DNA of 64,000 bases from Tessaracoccus sp. (GCF_016714275.1 NZ_JADJNP010000001.1:806001-870000), one strand, 5' to 3'; shown: positions 18,001-26,592, counted from the first letter of the stretch. Made by a program: numbers and translations. The notes: generated from the letters alone by a model not told the origin.

Positions 18001-19035
18001 TCATCCCCAGCGGTCGAGGAGCGCCGTGGCTGCGGGCTCGTCCGTGACGAGGACGTCGATCAGGCCCCCGACGACGGCGCCGCGGATCGCATCGACCTTC
18101 TCGGCCCCACCCGCGACCCCGACGACGTTGCTCATGCCCCGCAGTTCGTCGAGGCTCAGGCCGACGCGCTGGGTGGTCCACGGCGTCGTCACGACGCGGC
18201 CCTCGATGTCGAACCACTCGCCCATCATGTCGCCGACGGCGCCGCGCGCGGCGAACTCCGCGACCTCCTCGTCGGTGGTGACGCCGGCGCGGACCGCGGA
18301 GCCGCCGGGGGTCGCCGCGCCCATGCCCGTGACCGTGACGACGGCGCCGCGCGCGAGGTCGAGGACCTCGCCCACGGCCGCCTCCGCCCGGAACGTGTCG
18401 GCCACCTCGGGGCTCGAGACGAGCATCCGCGCGGGCACGGTACGCAGCCGGCGCAGCACGCCGGGCGCCTGGGTGAGCACCTCGTCGATCGAGCTGAGCC
18501 CGCCCGTCGCGGCTACCAGCTGCACGCCGTCGAGGGCCTCCTCGGACAGCATCGACAGCGCGCGGGCGACCGAGTCGCCCCAACTCACCCCGACGACCGC
18601 GCCCGGGTGGAGGAAGCGCCGCGCATAGGCGGCCAGCGCGGCGGCGACCCGCTCGTTGGTGCGCTCCTGCGAGAGCCGGCCGGTCGCCGTCGGAACGACG
18701 ATGGCGTCGCGGAGGCCGAAGACGTCGCGCACCGTCGTGGCCAGGCGCATGGTCGCGAGGTAGGCGGGGTCCAGCTCGATGCGCACGATGCCGTGCTGGC
18801 GCGCGGACTCCAGCAGTCGCCCGACGGTCTGCCGCGACACGAACAGCCGCCCGGCGACCTGCGCCTGGGTAAGGCCGTCCTCGTAGTACAGCCACGCGGC
18901 GCGGACGGCGAGATCGACGTCGATGGGAGAGGCCGCCGGTCGAGCCGCCGCACGAGCGTCAGCGGGTCGGCGTGTCGCGCCGTACTGAGCCGAGGCGCCG
19001 GGCGAAGCCTCGCCGTCGTGTCGAAGTGAAACCAC
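18001..19035 (-). CDS. SorC/DeoR-type sugar-responsive transcriptional regulator
   Basis: N-terminal helix-turn-helix (AAWLYYEDGLTQAQVAGRLFVSRQTVGRLL) and a C-terminal sugar-phosphate-binding SorC domain (GVSWGDSVARAL, VAATGGLSSIDEVL, GVAGGAEKVDAIRGAV). 344 residues from a GTG at 19035, 8 nt after GGAGAGG; the frame is open further up, but that part lacks a good site. The first 35 or so residues are low-complexity and disordered. It is divergent from the zinc dehydrogenase at 19144 and probably controls it, as SorC regulators control polyol and sorbose genes. Effector unknown. Confidence 0.88.
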   Translation of the reverse strand: MVSLRHDGEASPGASAQYGATRRPADARAAARPAASPIDVDLAVRAAWLYYEDGLTQAQVAGRLFVSRQTVGRLLESARQHGIVRIELDPAYLATMRLATTVRDVFGLRDAIVVPTATGRLSQERTNERVAAALAAYARRFLHPGAVVGVSWGDSVARALSMLSEEALDGVQLVAATGGLSSIDEVLTQAPGVLRRLRTVPARMLVSSPEVADTFRAEAAVGEVLDLARGAVVTVTGMGAATPGGSAVRAGVTTDEEVAEFAARGAVGDMMGEWFDIEGRVVTTPWTTQRVGLSLDELRGMSNVVGVAGGAEKVDAIRGAVVGGLIDVLVTDEPAATALLDRWG

Positions 19036-19143
19036 TAGACGATCCTCTCCTCTGCTCCTGAGCATATGCCCAACTCTCCCGCAAACGCTCACGCTCTCCG
19101 CCGAACCGGCCTAGATTGGTGCCATCGAGAGAAAGGTGCCCCC

Positions 19144-20754
19144 GTGACCCAGCTTCCGTCGGTCCAGCACGCGATCCAGATCGTCGGCGTCGACGAGATC
19201 GTCCACAACACGTCCAAGGCCGTCGACCCGGTCGGCCCCCACCAGATGATGCTGGAGGTCGAGTCCTGCGGCATCTGCTTCAGCGACACGAAGCTGCTGC
19301 ACGCGTTCGACTCGCACCCGCGCAAGAAGGACGTGATCGCGGGCATCAGCCCCGAGGCGCTGGCTGAGATCCCGGGCTACAAGCCGGGAAGCGAGCCCAC
19401 GGTCCCCGGCCACGAGCCCGTCGGCCGGATCATCGAGGTGGGCGACAAGGTGACACACTTCAAGGTCGGCGACCGCGTCCTCGTCCAGGCCGACTGGAAG
19501 CACCTCCGCACGCCGAAGTCGAACGGCGCCTTCGGCTACAACTTCGAGGGCGCGCTGCAGGAGTATGTCGTCATCGACGAGCGCACCGTCGTGTCGCCGT
19601 CGGGCGAGGAGTTCCTCATCCACGTCAGCGACGGCCCGTCGGCCGCCGCCGTGGGCCTGATCGAGCCGTGGGCCACCGTCGAGGGTTCCTACGCCTGGGT
19701 CGAGCGGAATCACGTCCAGGACGGCGGCCGCCTGCTTGTGGTGGCCGACGGCGAGGCCGCCGGCATCGAGGCCCTCACCGCGGGCCACGTCCCCTCCGAG
19801 ATCGTCACCGTCGCTCCTTCCGAGCTCGCCGGGCTTGAGGGCCAAGCCTTCGATGACATCGTCTTCTACGGAGCGGATGCCGACGCCATCGAGTCCGCCG
19901 CCGCGCTGCTCGGCAGCAGGGCGATCTTCTGCCTCGTGCTCGGTGGCGAGCGGATCGGCCGCAGGGTGAACCTGGACATCGGCCGCGTCCACTACGACTT
20001 CATCCGCTTCGTCGGCACCACGGGCTCCGACCCCGCCGACGGCTACGCCTGGGTGCCCACCACCGGCGACCTGCGCGCGGGCGACAAGGTCGTCATCATC
20101 GGCGCCGCGGGCCCGATGGGCACGATGCACACCATCCGCGCCGTCACCTCGGGCGTCGAGGGGATCAGCGTCACCGGCACCGACGTCAGCACGGATCGCC
20201 TGAAGCACCTGGCCGCGATCGTCGACCCGATCGCGGAGGCCCGCGACGTGCCCTTCGGCTACATCAACAGCGCCGAGGTGGCGTTGCAGCCCGGCTACAC
20301 GCACCTGTCGTGCATGGTCCCCGTCCCTGCGCTGGTGTCGCAGGCCGTCGACCTCGCCGCCGAGGGCGCCATCCTCAACGCGTTCGCGGGCATCCCGGCC
20401 GGCACGCTGGGCGAGTTCGACCTACAGGGCATCGTCGAGCGCCGCGTCTTCATGCTTGGCACCTCGGGCTCCGACGTCTCCGACATGCGCACGGTGCTGC
20501 GGAAGATCGAGGAGGGGATCATCGACACGCACATCTCCCTCGACGCCGTGACCGGCATGGCGGGCTTCCGGGACGCCATCGACTCCGTGATCAACCGCAC
20601 CAGCGGCGGCAAGATCATGGTTTACCCGAAGCTGCACGACCTCCCGCTGACCCGCCTGGTCGACATGCCCGAGAGGCTGCCGCACGTGGCGGCCAAGCTG
20701 AACAACGGCATCTGGACCAAGGAGGCCGAACAAGCCCTCCTCGCCGGTTCCTGA
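19144..20754 (+). CDS. zinc-type medium-chain dehydrogenase (polyol / sorbose-phosphate reductase-like)
   Basis: 536 residues from a GTG at 19144 (AGAAAGG, 8-nt gap). MDR-family features: ESCGICFSDTKLL near the zinc site, PTVPGHEPVGRIIEVGD with the GHE motif, a GroES-like fold, and a Rossmann segment KVVIIGAAGPMGTMHTI. At 536 residues it is much longer than the usual 350-410; the extra length lies mainly in the middle (about 180-330). The pairing with a divergent SorC regulator suggests a polyol- or ketose-phosphate oxidoreductase. Substrate unknown. Confidence 0.78.
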   Translation: MTQLPSVQHAIQIVGVDEIVHNTSKAVDPVGPHQMMLEVESCGICFSDTKLLHAFDSHPRKKDVIAGISPEALAEIPGYKPGSEPTVPGHEPVGRIIEVGDKVTHFKVGDRVLVQADWKHLRTPKSNGAFGYNFEGALQEYVVIDERTVVSPSGEEFLIHVSDGPSAAAVGLIEPWATVEGSYAWVERNHVQDGGRLLVVADGEAAGIEALTAGHVPSEIVTVAPSELAGLEGQAFDDIVFYGADADAIESAAALLGSRAIFCLVLGGERIGRRVNLDIGRVHYDFIRFVGTTGSDPADGYAWVPTTGDLRAGDKVVIIGAAGPMGTMHTIRAVTSGVEGISVTGTDVSTDRLKHLAAIVDPIAEARDVPFGYINSAEVALQPGYTHLSCMVPVPALVSQAVDLAAEGAILNAFAGIPAGTLGEFDLQGIVERRVFMLGTSGSDVSDMRTVLRKIEEGIIDTHISLDAVTGMAGFRDAIDSVINRTSGGKIMVYPKLHDLPLTRLVDMPERLPHVAAKLNNGIWTKEAEQALLAGS

Positions 20755-20790
20755 CCGACGGCCCTCCCGGCGCCTCCGGACACCGGGACC

Positions 20791-20865
20791 CGTGCACAAA
20801 TCTGCGTGGGTTGCATCAGCTGTGCAATACGCACACCTCGTGCAACCCACGCAGATTTGTGTACG
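20791..20865. repeat. 75-bp dispersed hairpin repeat, best copy
   Basis: A perfect 21-bp arm (20795-20815, beginning CACAAATCTGCGTGGG) is repeated inverted at 20841-20861; it extends to about 25 bp with one mismatch. The 25-nt loop holds its own TGTGC/GCACA stem. It lies between the convergent dehydrogenase and S4-protein genes and can act as a terminator. The same arm recurs in weaker form at 39380, so it belongs to a dispersed family. Confidence 0.85.
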
Positions 20866-20885
20866 CCACTTGAGCCGAACCCGGC

Positions 20886-21251
20886 TCAGCGACCGCGGAA
20901 CTTGTCGAGGTCGCGGCGCTCGCGCTTCGTGGGGCGACCGGCGCCGCGCTCTCGGACCGCGACGCGGCCGCTCATGCCGAGGATCGGGGGCGGGCGCTCC
21001 GGCGTCCGGTCGATGTAGGCGGCCTGCGCCAAGGGGGCGCCCACGCGCTTGGCCAGCGTCGGGTCCACGACTTCGATCAGCTTCTCGTCCTGGTCTCGCC
21101 GCACGCGGATGCGCTGCCCCGTGACCACCTCCTGCGCGGCCTTCGCCAGCTTGTCGTCGACGCGCACGTGACCGCCGCGCACCGCATCTGTCGCCTGCGA
21201 GCGCGTCTTATACATGCGCACCGCCCAGAGCCAGGAGTCGAGTCGAGCCAT
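20886..21251 (-). CDS. hslR: S4-domain RNA-binding protein, Hsp15 (HslR) family
   Basis: 121 residues. An N-terminal S4 fold (RLDSWLWAVRMYKTRSQATDAVRGGHVRVDD) is followed by a basic C-terminal tail (RPTKRERRDLDKFRGR). Hsp15 binds stalled 50S subunits carrying nascent chains and helps recycle them after heat shock. Length and the basic tail match the family. It starts at the ATG at 21251. The hairpin repeat lies just past its stop, and a 163-bp element begins about 25 bp upstream of its start. Confidence 0.87.
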   Translation of the reverse strand: MARLDSWLWAVRMYKTRSQATDAVRGGHVRVDDKLAKAAQEVVTGQRIRVRRDQDEKLIEVVDPTLAKRVGAPLAQAAYIDRTPERPPPILGMSGRVAVRERGAGRPTKRERRDLDKFRGR

Positions 21252-21277
21252 GCGGCCAGCATATTGCCTGGCCGCCA

Positions 21278-21440
21278 GTGGCCTGTCGCCCCTAAAGGTG
21301 CGGATCAGGACGCGGCGTCAGGCGGGATGAGTGACAAGGCGGAGGAGGGAGTCATAGCGGCGCACTACGTCGACCGACGACAACGACGTCAATCGCCCGC
21401 ATGGCGCTGCGTTCCCGTGCATTTAGGGGCGACGGGCCAC
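21278..21440. mobile_element. 163-bp non-autonomous element (MITE-like), copy 2
   Basis: Same length and nearly the same inner sequence as the copy at 14431. Right end GGGCGACGGGCCACTAG; left end GTGGCCTGTCGCCCC, where the outer CTA has changed to CCA. It sits between the hslR start and the SDR stop, and its right end forms the SDR stop codon. It contains no credible gene. Confidence 0.85.
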
Positions 21441-22120
21441 TAGACGGAGGCCAAGGGCTCCGCGCCGAAGTCGTCGGCGTCGACGATCGCGAGGACGGCT
21501 CGGGCGGCGTCGGCGGCAGAGACGAGGCGCCCCTCCTCCTTCATGGCGACGAAGTCCGCACGCAACGGGAAGCCCGCGGACTCTCGGATCTCGCCCTGCA
21601 TTTCGGTGTCGACGACGCCCGGCCGGATCGAGACGATCCGCACCCCGTCGTGGCCCTCGGCGGAGACGGTCCGGGCGTGGTGATCGACCGCGGCCTTCGT
21701 CGCGCCGTAGACGCTCCACCCCGGAATGGGGCGACGCCCGACGCCGCTGGAGATGTGCGCGACCCGCGTGGGCGTACCGGCGGGACGGTCGCGAAGGACG
21801 GCGTTGGTCAAAAGAATCGGCGCGGTGAGATTCACGTTGACGGCCAGGGCGGCCTGGGCGGGGTCCTGGTCGCCCACCAGGTTCGAAGGACCGAGGTACC
21901 CGGCGTTGTTGATCAGGAGGATCTCGTCGGCATCCGCCAGGTGTGCCCGCAGGGTCCCGCCGTCGAGCCACGCCAGGAGCGCTTCCGGATCGCCTAGGTC
22001 GACGCGCTCTCCGCCGGAGCGGGCGACGCCGAGCACGTCCCAGCCGTCAGCCTCCAACTGCGCGGCAAGCGCCGCGCCCAATCCGCGGGTGTGCCCGGTA
22101 ACGATCGCCTTCTTTGGCAC
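21440..22120 (-). CDS. short-chain dehydrogenase/reductase (sepiapterin-reductase-like)
   Basis: 226-residue NAD(P)-dependent oxidoreductase. Nucleotide-binding motif near the N-terminus (VTGHTRGLGAALA), NNAG motif (LINNAGYLG), catalytic Ser (HISSGVG) and YxxxK (YGATK). The pattern ISSGVGRRPIPGWSVYGATKA and the RPGVVDTEMQ loop resemble sepiapterin/benzil reductases. It starts at a GTG at 22120 after GTAGGAAAAG. The stop codon is contributed by the 163-bp element, so the C-terminus may have been altered. Substrate unknown. Confidence 0.83.
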   Translation of the reverse strand: MPKKAIVTGHTRGLGAALAAQLEADGWDVLGVARSGGERVDLGDPEALLAWLDGGTLRAHLADADEILLINNAGYLGPSNLVGDQDPAQAALAVNVNLTAPILLTNAVLRDRPAGTPTRVAHISSGVGRRPIPGWSVYGATKAAVDHHARTVSAEGHDGVRIVSIRPGVVDTEMQGEIRESAGFPLRADFVAMKEEGRLVSAADAARAVLAIVDADDFGAEPLASV

Positions 22121-22216
22121 TGCTTTTCCTACTGTCGGTTTGCGGATACGTGACGGTCTATTGGTTTCGACACGGACCCGGCGCTTCGCGCGGAGGCCCG
22201 GCTCAACCAGCGGGGG

Positions 22217-23293
22217 TCAGCAGACGCGGCGGGTCCAGCCGAACGAGTCCTCCGCGCGGCCGAACTGGATGTCGACCAGGTGCCGCCGGATCTCCTGGGT
22301 CTTCGGGCCGGGCGTCCCGTCGCCGACCGTCTGGGGGCCGCGCGCAGGCGAGTTGAATCCCGTGATCGGGGTGACGACCGCAGCGGTGCCGCAGGCGAAC
22401 ACCTCTGTGATCGCGCCGCTCTCGATCCCGTCGAGCACCTCGTCGACCGTGATCGGGCGCTCGACCGGGGTGAGGCCGTGCTCGGGCGCGAGCTTCAGGA
22501 TCGACTCGCGCGTGACGCCTGCGAGGATCGAGCCCAGCGACGGCGTCAGCAACTCGCCGTCGGCGGTGATGAACATCACGTTCATCGTGCCGCACTCCTC
22601 GATCCACTTGTGCTCGGCGCCGTCGGTCCACAGCACCTGGCCGCAGCCGTTCTCGTACGCCTCCTTCGTGGCGACGAGGCTAGCCGCGTAGTTGCCGCCG
22701 CACTTCGCGGTACCGGTGCCACCAGGGGCGGCGCGCGTGTAGTTCGGAGTGATCCACAGCTTCACCGGCTCCGAGTAGTACGGACCCGCCGGCGTCGCGA
22801 TGACGGCGAAGCGATAGGTGTCGGCCTCACGGACGCCGAGGTAGGGCTCCGAGGCGACCATGAACGGGCGCAGGTAGAGGCTCTGCTCGCCGTCGCCCGC
22901 GGGGACCCAAGCGCGCTCCAGCTCGACGAGGCGCGTCACCGACTCGAGGAACAGTTCCTCCGGCAGCACCGCCATGCCCATGCGCTGCGCCGAGACGACG
23001 AATCGGGCCGCGTTGCGATCCGGGCGGAACAGCCAGATGGAGTCGTCGTCGCGACGGTAGGCCTTCATTCCTTCGAAGATCTCTTGGCCGTAGTGCAGGA
23101 CGGCGGCCGCGGGATGCAGCGACCAGTCACCCATCGGCACGATCCGCGGGTCCTGCCAGCCGTCGCCCTCCACGTAGTCGATGACCACCATGTGATCGAC
23201 GTAGTAGCGCCCGAAACCAGGGTCGGCGAGGGCCGCCTGACGGGCAGCGTCGGACGTGGGATGCGCGGTGCGCGTCAGCGAGAACTCGGCCAT
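22217..23293 (-). CDS. ilvE: branched-chain amino acid aminotransferase
   Basis: PLP enzyme (fold type IV) that exchanges the amino group between glutamate and the Leu/Ile/Val 2-oxoacids. 358 residues from the ATG at 23293; the open frame continues upstream without a start site. The PLP lysine is in GTGTAKCGGNYAAS. Other family motifs are GQEIFEGMKAYR, RPFMVASEPYLGV, WTDGAEHKWIEECGTMN and EVFACGTAAVVTPI. Length and the actinobacterial long form fit. It works in the same pathway as the bkd genes at 1-3 kb but is not linked to them. Confidence 0.94.
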   Translation of the reverse strand: MAEFSLTRTAHPTSDAARQAALADPGFGRYYVDHMVVIDYVEGDGWQDPRIVPMGDWSLHPAAAVLHYGQEIFEGMKAYRRDDDSIWLFRPDRNAARFVVSAQRMGMAVLPEELFLESVTRLVELERAWVPAGDGEQSLYLRPFMVASEPYLGVREADTYRFAVIATPAGPYYSEPVKLWITPNYTRAAPGGTGTAKCGGNYAASLVATKEAYENGCGQVLWTDGAEHKWIEECGTMNVMFITADGELLTPSLGSILAGVTRESILKLAPEHGLTPVERPITVDEVLDGIESGAITEVFACGTAAVVTPITGFNSPARGPQTVGDGTPGPKTQEIRRHLVDIQFGRAEDSFGWTRRVC

Positions 23294-23378
23294 GCGCCCG
23301 ATGGTAGCCGTCACGATTTCCCCGGTTCCGCGCCGTCCACGGCCTCGACGGCGCGTCCTCGGCGTGTTACGTTGCCCC

Positions 23379-24719
23379 GTGATTTCCGACCAACGCACAC
23401 GTTCCCGTGCCTTCGCCCACGTCCTCGGCAACACGGCGGCGGCGATGCTGGGCACCGCCTTCATCTGGTTCGGCATCACGTTCTGGGCCTACCTCGAGAC
23501 GCGGTCCGTGCTCGTCACCTCGTTCATGGGCGGCGCCTACATGCTGCTGCTCGCCGTCCTCGGCGTTCCGTTCGGGGCGCTGATCGACCGGCATCGCAAG
23601 CACACGATGATGGCGGCCTCCGCCGTCGGCACGGTGGGAACCTATCTTCTCGCGGCCGTAGTCTTCCTCCTGACGCCCGACGACGTCCTTGTCGACATCG
23701 GCCGACCCTGGTTCTGGCTCTTCGCAGGCCTCATCCTCTTCGGTTCGCTGCTCGCGATGATCCGCGGGTTGGCGCTGTCGACCTGCGTCACGATCCTCGT
23801 CGAGCCGGACAAGCGGGCCAACGCCAACGGTGTCGTCGGCGCCGTCAACGGGGCGACGATGCTCGTGGTCAGCGTCCTATCCGGCCTCGCCATCGGACGG
23901 TTGGGGATCGGCTGGACGCTGTGGATCTCCATCGCCGTCGTCGTGGCATCGCTCGTTCACTTGTTCCTGATCCGCATCCCCGAGCCGACCATCGTGCACG
24001 CCGAGGGCGTCCCCAGCCCCGTCGACTTCAAGGTGGCCTGGATCGCCGTCGTCGCCGTGCCCGGCCTGTTCGGCCTGATCCTGTTCTCGACGCTGAACAA
24101 CCTGCTCGGCGGCGTGTTCATGGGGCTCCTCGACGCCTACGGCCTCGAGCTCGTCTCCGTCGAGGTGTGGGGCATCCTTTTCGGCATCGCCAGCATCGGC
24201 TTCATCGTCGGCGGCGCGATCATCGCGAAGACCGGCCTCGGCACGCGTCCACTGCGCACGCTGCTCTGGGCGTGCATGGCGATGTGGGTGGTCGCCGCGC
24301 TGTTCACCATCCGCGACTCCGTCTGGCTGCTCGTCGGCGGCTGCTTCCTCTACATGGCCCTGATGCCGTTCATCGAGGCCGCCGAACAGACCATGCTGCA
24401 GCGCGTCGTCCCGCTGGCCAAGCAGGGCCGCGTGTTCGGTTTCGCACAGGCCGTCGAGACGTCCGCGGCGCCGGTCAGCGCATTCATCATCGGCCCCGTC
24501 GCCGAGTTCTGGCTGATCCCTTACGCCGAGTCCGATCGCGGCCAGGCCTCGCTGAGCTGGCTGCTCGGCACCGGCGAGGGGCGCGGCATCGCGCTGGTCT
24601 TCGTGCTCGTCAGCCTGGTCGGCCTGATCGTCACGGGGGCGGCGTTCTTCACGAAGACCTACCAGAAGCTGACGGCGTCGTATGCGGCCGGCGACGTCAA
24701 CGCCGACCTGACGAGCTGA
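23379..24719 (+). CDS. MFS transporter
   Basis: 446-residue protein with about 12 hydrophobic segments and the MFS loop motif GALIDRHRKH between TM2 and TM3. It starts at a GTG at 23379, divergent from ilvE across 85 bp. Substrate unknown; the overall look is of the exporter-like MFS group often annotated as drug efflux. No regulator or enzyme is linked to it. Confidence 0.82.
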   Translation: MISDQRTRSRAFAHVLGNTAAAMLGTAFIWFGITFWAYLETRSVLVTSFMGGAYMLLLAVLGVPFGALIDRHRKHTMMAASAVGTVGTYLLAAVVFLLTPDDVLVDIGRPWFWLFAGLILFGSLLAMIRGLALSTCVTILVEPDKRANANGVVGAVNGATMLVVSVLSGLAIGRLGIGWTLWISIAVVVASLVHLFLIRIPEPTIVHAEGVPSPVDFKVAWIAVVAVPGLFGLILFSTLNNLLGGVFMGLLDAYGLELVSVEVWGILFGIASIGFIVGGAIIAKTGLGTRPLRTLLWACMAMWVVAALFTIRDSVWLLVGGCFLYMALMPFIEAAEQTMLQRVVPLAKQGRVFGFAQAVETSAAPVSAFIIGPVAEFWLIPYAESDRGQASLSWLLGTGEGRGIALVFVLVSLVGLIVTGAAFFTKTYQKLTASYAAGDVNADLTS

Positions 24720-24812
24720 CGGGCCTATCCGCAGCTACCTGCCCACGGTTTCGGAGCTTTCTTTCGCGAGCTGCAGCTCCTTCGCCGCCGTTGCCTCGGG
24801 ATCCAAGGAACG

Positions 24813-25229
24813 TTATTGCGGGATGGTGCCGTCGAGGACCCAGTCCAGGAACTCCTTGAGGTCGCCGGTCTCGCCGTCGCGGCCGCCCTTGCCGATCGTC
24901 ATCGGCGCGAGCGACGGTCTCAGCTTCACGCCGCGGAACCGCTCCATGAACCCGCCCGGGACGGTCAGCACGTAGTAGTTGCCTTCCGTATCGAGGCCGA
25001 GGGACCTATTGGTGCGCAGGTACCAACCCACCTTGTCGGTCTTGACGACGTGGCCGTCCAGTGTTGTCGCCTTCAGCGGCTGCGGCGCGATGCCCGCGGC
25101 CTTGATGGAGACCAGGAACTCGTCGATCAGCACCTTCGCGCGTTCCGCCTCGAGTTCGAGGGCCTGTTGGCTCAGCTCGTGGCGGAGCTTGGCGGCGCGC
25201 TGCCGCTCGTTCAGGCCGTCGTCGGTCAC
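24813..25229 (-). CDS. conserved-looking hypothetical protein, coupled to the AGE isomerase
   Basis: 138 residues, not recognised. The N-terminal half is a long charged helix, possibly coiled coil (LNERQRAAKLRHELSQQALELEAERAKVLIDEF). A small beta-rich part follows, with HVVKTDKVGWYLRTNRSLGLD and YYVLTVPGGFMERF. No signal peptide or membrane segment. Its GTG start overlaps the stop of the AGE gene by 4 nt, so the two are almost certainly translated together. The coding frame ends just inside the gap next to the MFS gene. Confidence 0.7.
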   Translation of the reverse strand: MTDDGLNERQRAAKLRHELSQQALELEAERAKVLIDEFLVSIKAAGIAPQPLKATTLDGHVVKTDKVGWYLRTNRSLGLDTEGNYYVLTVPGGFMERFRGVKLRPSLAPMTIGKGGRDGETGDLKEFLDWVLDGTIPQ

Positions 25230-26446
25230 GATGCCGGTTCCCAGAGGTTGCGCGCGATCGCACTAGCCATGGTCGGGGCGAGCGGGAGCTGCGGGATCAG
25301 CGTCGCCTGGGCGGCGTGGTAGAGGTCCGGCTTACCGCGCCACGTGGTGTCCGCGGGGTGGTTCTCGCCGTCCAGCTGGTGCCGCCACGACCCGCGCTCG
25401 CGGTCGATCAGGTGGGCGTCGGCATAGTCCCAGTAGCGCTGATAGAGCTCGGCGTAGCGGTCGTCGCCGGTGCGGCGCCACAGCGTCGCCGCCGCACCGA
25501 TGGCCTCGGCGACCACCCAGTGCATGCGGTCCGGGACGACGGGGTTGCCCGTCCAGTCGGTGGTGTAGACGAAGCCGCCGATCTCCTCGTCCCAGCCGTC
25601 CTCGACCGCGCAGTCGAACAACGCGACGGCGGCCTCGGCCCAGTCGGCGCCCTCGGCCCCGGCGGCCTCCAGGTTCAGCAAAAGGCGTGCCCACTCCAGC
25701 CCGTGGCCGACGGTGGCCCCGTACGGCTTGAACGGGTCAGCAGGGCGGTCGGCGTTGAACTCCAGAAGCGCGTTCCACTCGGCGTCGAAGTGCTCGGGCA
25801 GGCGCCAACCGTTCGCCTTGGCCGACTCCGCCGCGAACACGCCGATCCGCGCGGCCCTTTCCAGCCACAGCCGATCCCCGGTGACGTCGGCCGCAGCCAG
25901 GAACGCCTCGACGGTATGCATGTTCGCGTTGATGCCGCGGTAGGGGTCGAGCTCGGTGAAGTCCTCGTTCCAGGTGTCGACGACGCGGCCGTACTCCTCG
26001 TCCCAGAACCGCTCCTCCATCACCTGGAGCGCCTCGCTCAGGAGGGGCTGCGCGCCGTCGAGCCCGGCCAGCACGCCCGAGCTGGCCGCCAGCACGACGA
26101 ACGCGTGCTGATAGGCGGCCTTGACCGCGGGCTCGGGGACGACCCCGCCGACCTGCCCATGCCAGCCGCCCCCCTCGGCGTCGCGCATCCGGCCGGTAAG
26201 GCCGTCGAGTGCCGCCTGCGCGATGGGCCGCGCGCCCGGCAGCCCGAGCAGCGCGCCCAAGCTGTAGGTGTGGACGGTGCGGCACGTGATCCACGTCTGC
26301 GCGCCCTCCTCGGGAATGGGGGCACCGTCGTCGTCCAGCCACGCGGCGCCGCCGCCCTCGACTGGTGTCCGCCTCCCAAAGTCCAGGAGGTGCTCGAAGT
26401 GCGCGAAAAGCCAGCTGCGGTGCGTGGCGCGGTCGATCGTCGTCAT
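25226..26446 (-). CDS. AGE-family sugar isomerase (D-mannose isomerase / YihS-like)
   Basis: N-acylglucosamine 2-epimerase superfamily, (alpha/alpha)6 barrel, 406 residues from the ATG at 26446. Motifs around the active-site histidines are visible: PYGATVGHGLEWARLLLNLE, DPYRGINANMHTVEAFLAA, RHQLDGENHPADTTWRGKPDLYHA. The GKPDLYH ending is typical of mannose isomerases and YihS rather than of the ATP-stimulated N-acylglucosamine epimerases. Likely reaction: mannose to fructose. It could use mannose released by the GH38/GH92 locus at 48-55 kb, but the genes are 22 kb apart. It forms a two-gene unit with the following hypothetical gene. Confidence 0.85.
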   Translation of the reverse strand: MTTIDRATHRSWLFAHFEHLLDFGRRTPVEGGGAAWLDDDGAPIPEEGAQTWITCRTVHTYSLGALLGLPGARPIAQAALDGLTGRMRDAEGGGWHGQVGGVVPEPAVKAAYQHAFVVLAASSGVLAGLDGAQPLLSEALQVMEERFWDEEYGRVVDTWNEDFTELDPYRGINANMHTVEAFLAAADVTGDRLWLERAARIGVFAAESAKANGWRLPEHFDAEWNALLEFNADRPADPFKPYGATVGHGLEWARLLLNLEAAGAEGADWAEAAVALFDCAVEDGWDEEIGGFVYTTDWTGNPVVPDRMHWVVAEAIGAAATLWRRTGDDRYAELYQRYWDYADAHLIDRERGSWRHQLDGENHPADTTWRGKPDLYHAAQATLIPQLPLAPTMASAIARNLWEPAS

Positions 26447-26489
26447 GGCGCTGAGCCTATTCCACAGGATCCCTCGGGCACACCAACTA

Positions 26490-26580
26490 GCGGTCTGTCG
26501 CACCTCAGGTGCGGACCAGTACGCGGCGTCAGCGGGATGAGTGGTGTCGCGTACCCGCGCATGTAGGTGCGACGGACCAC
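26490..26580. mobile_element. 91-bp deletion form of the 163-bp element, copy 3
   Basis: CTAG-bounded element with the same ends (left CTAGCGGTCTGTCGCACC; right complement CTAGTGGTCCGTCGCACC) and TA on both sides (26488-26489, 26581-26582). Compared with the 163-bp copies it has lost about 70 internal bases. It lies 10 bp before the next start codon, so it occupies the promoter and leader of that gene. Confidence 0.82.
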
Positions 26581-26592
26581 TAGCATCGGCCG

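Noticed and set aside
19031..19040. CCACTAGACG near the SorC start, matching the right end of the 163-bp element
   Set aside because: Only ten bases match and no further element sequence or opposite end is present; most likely chance.
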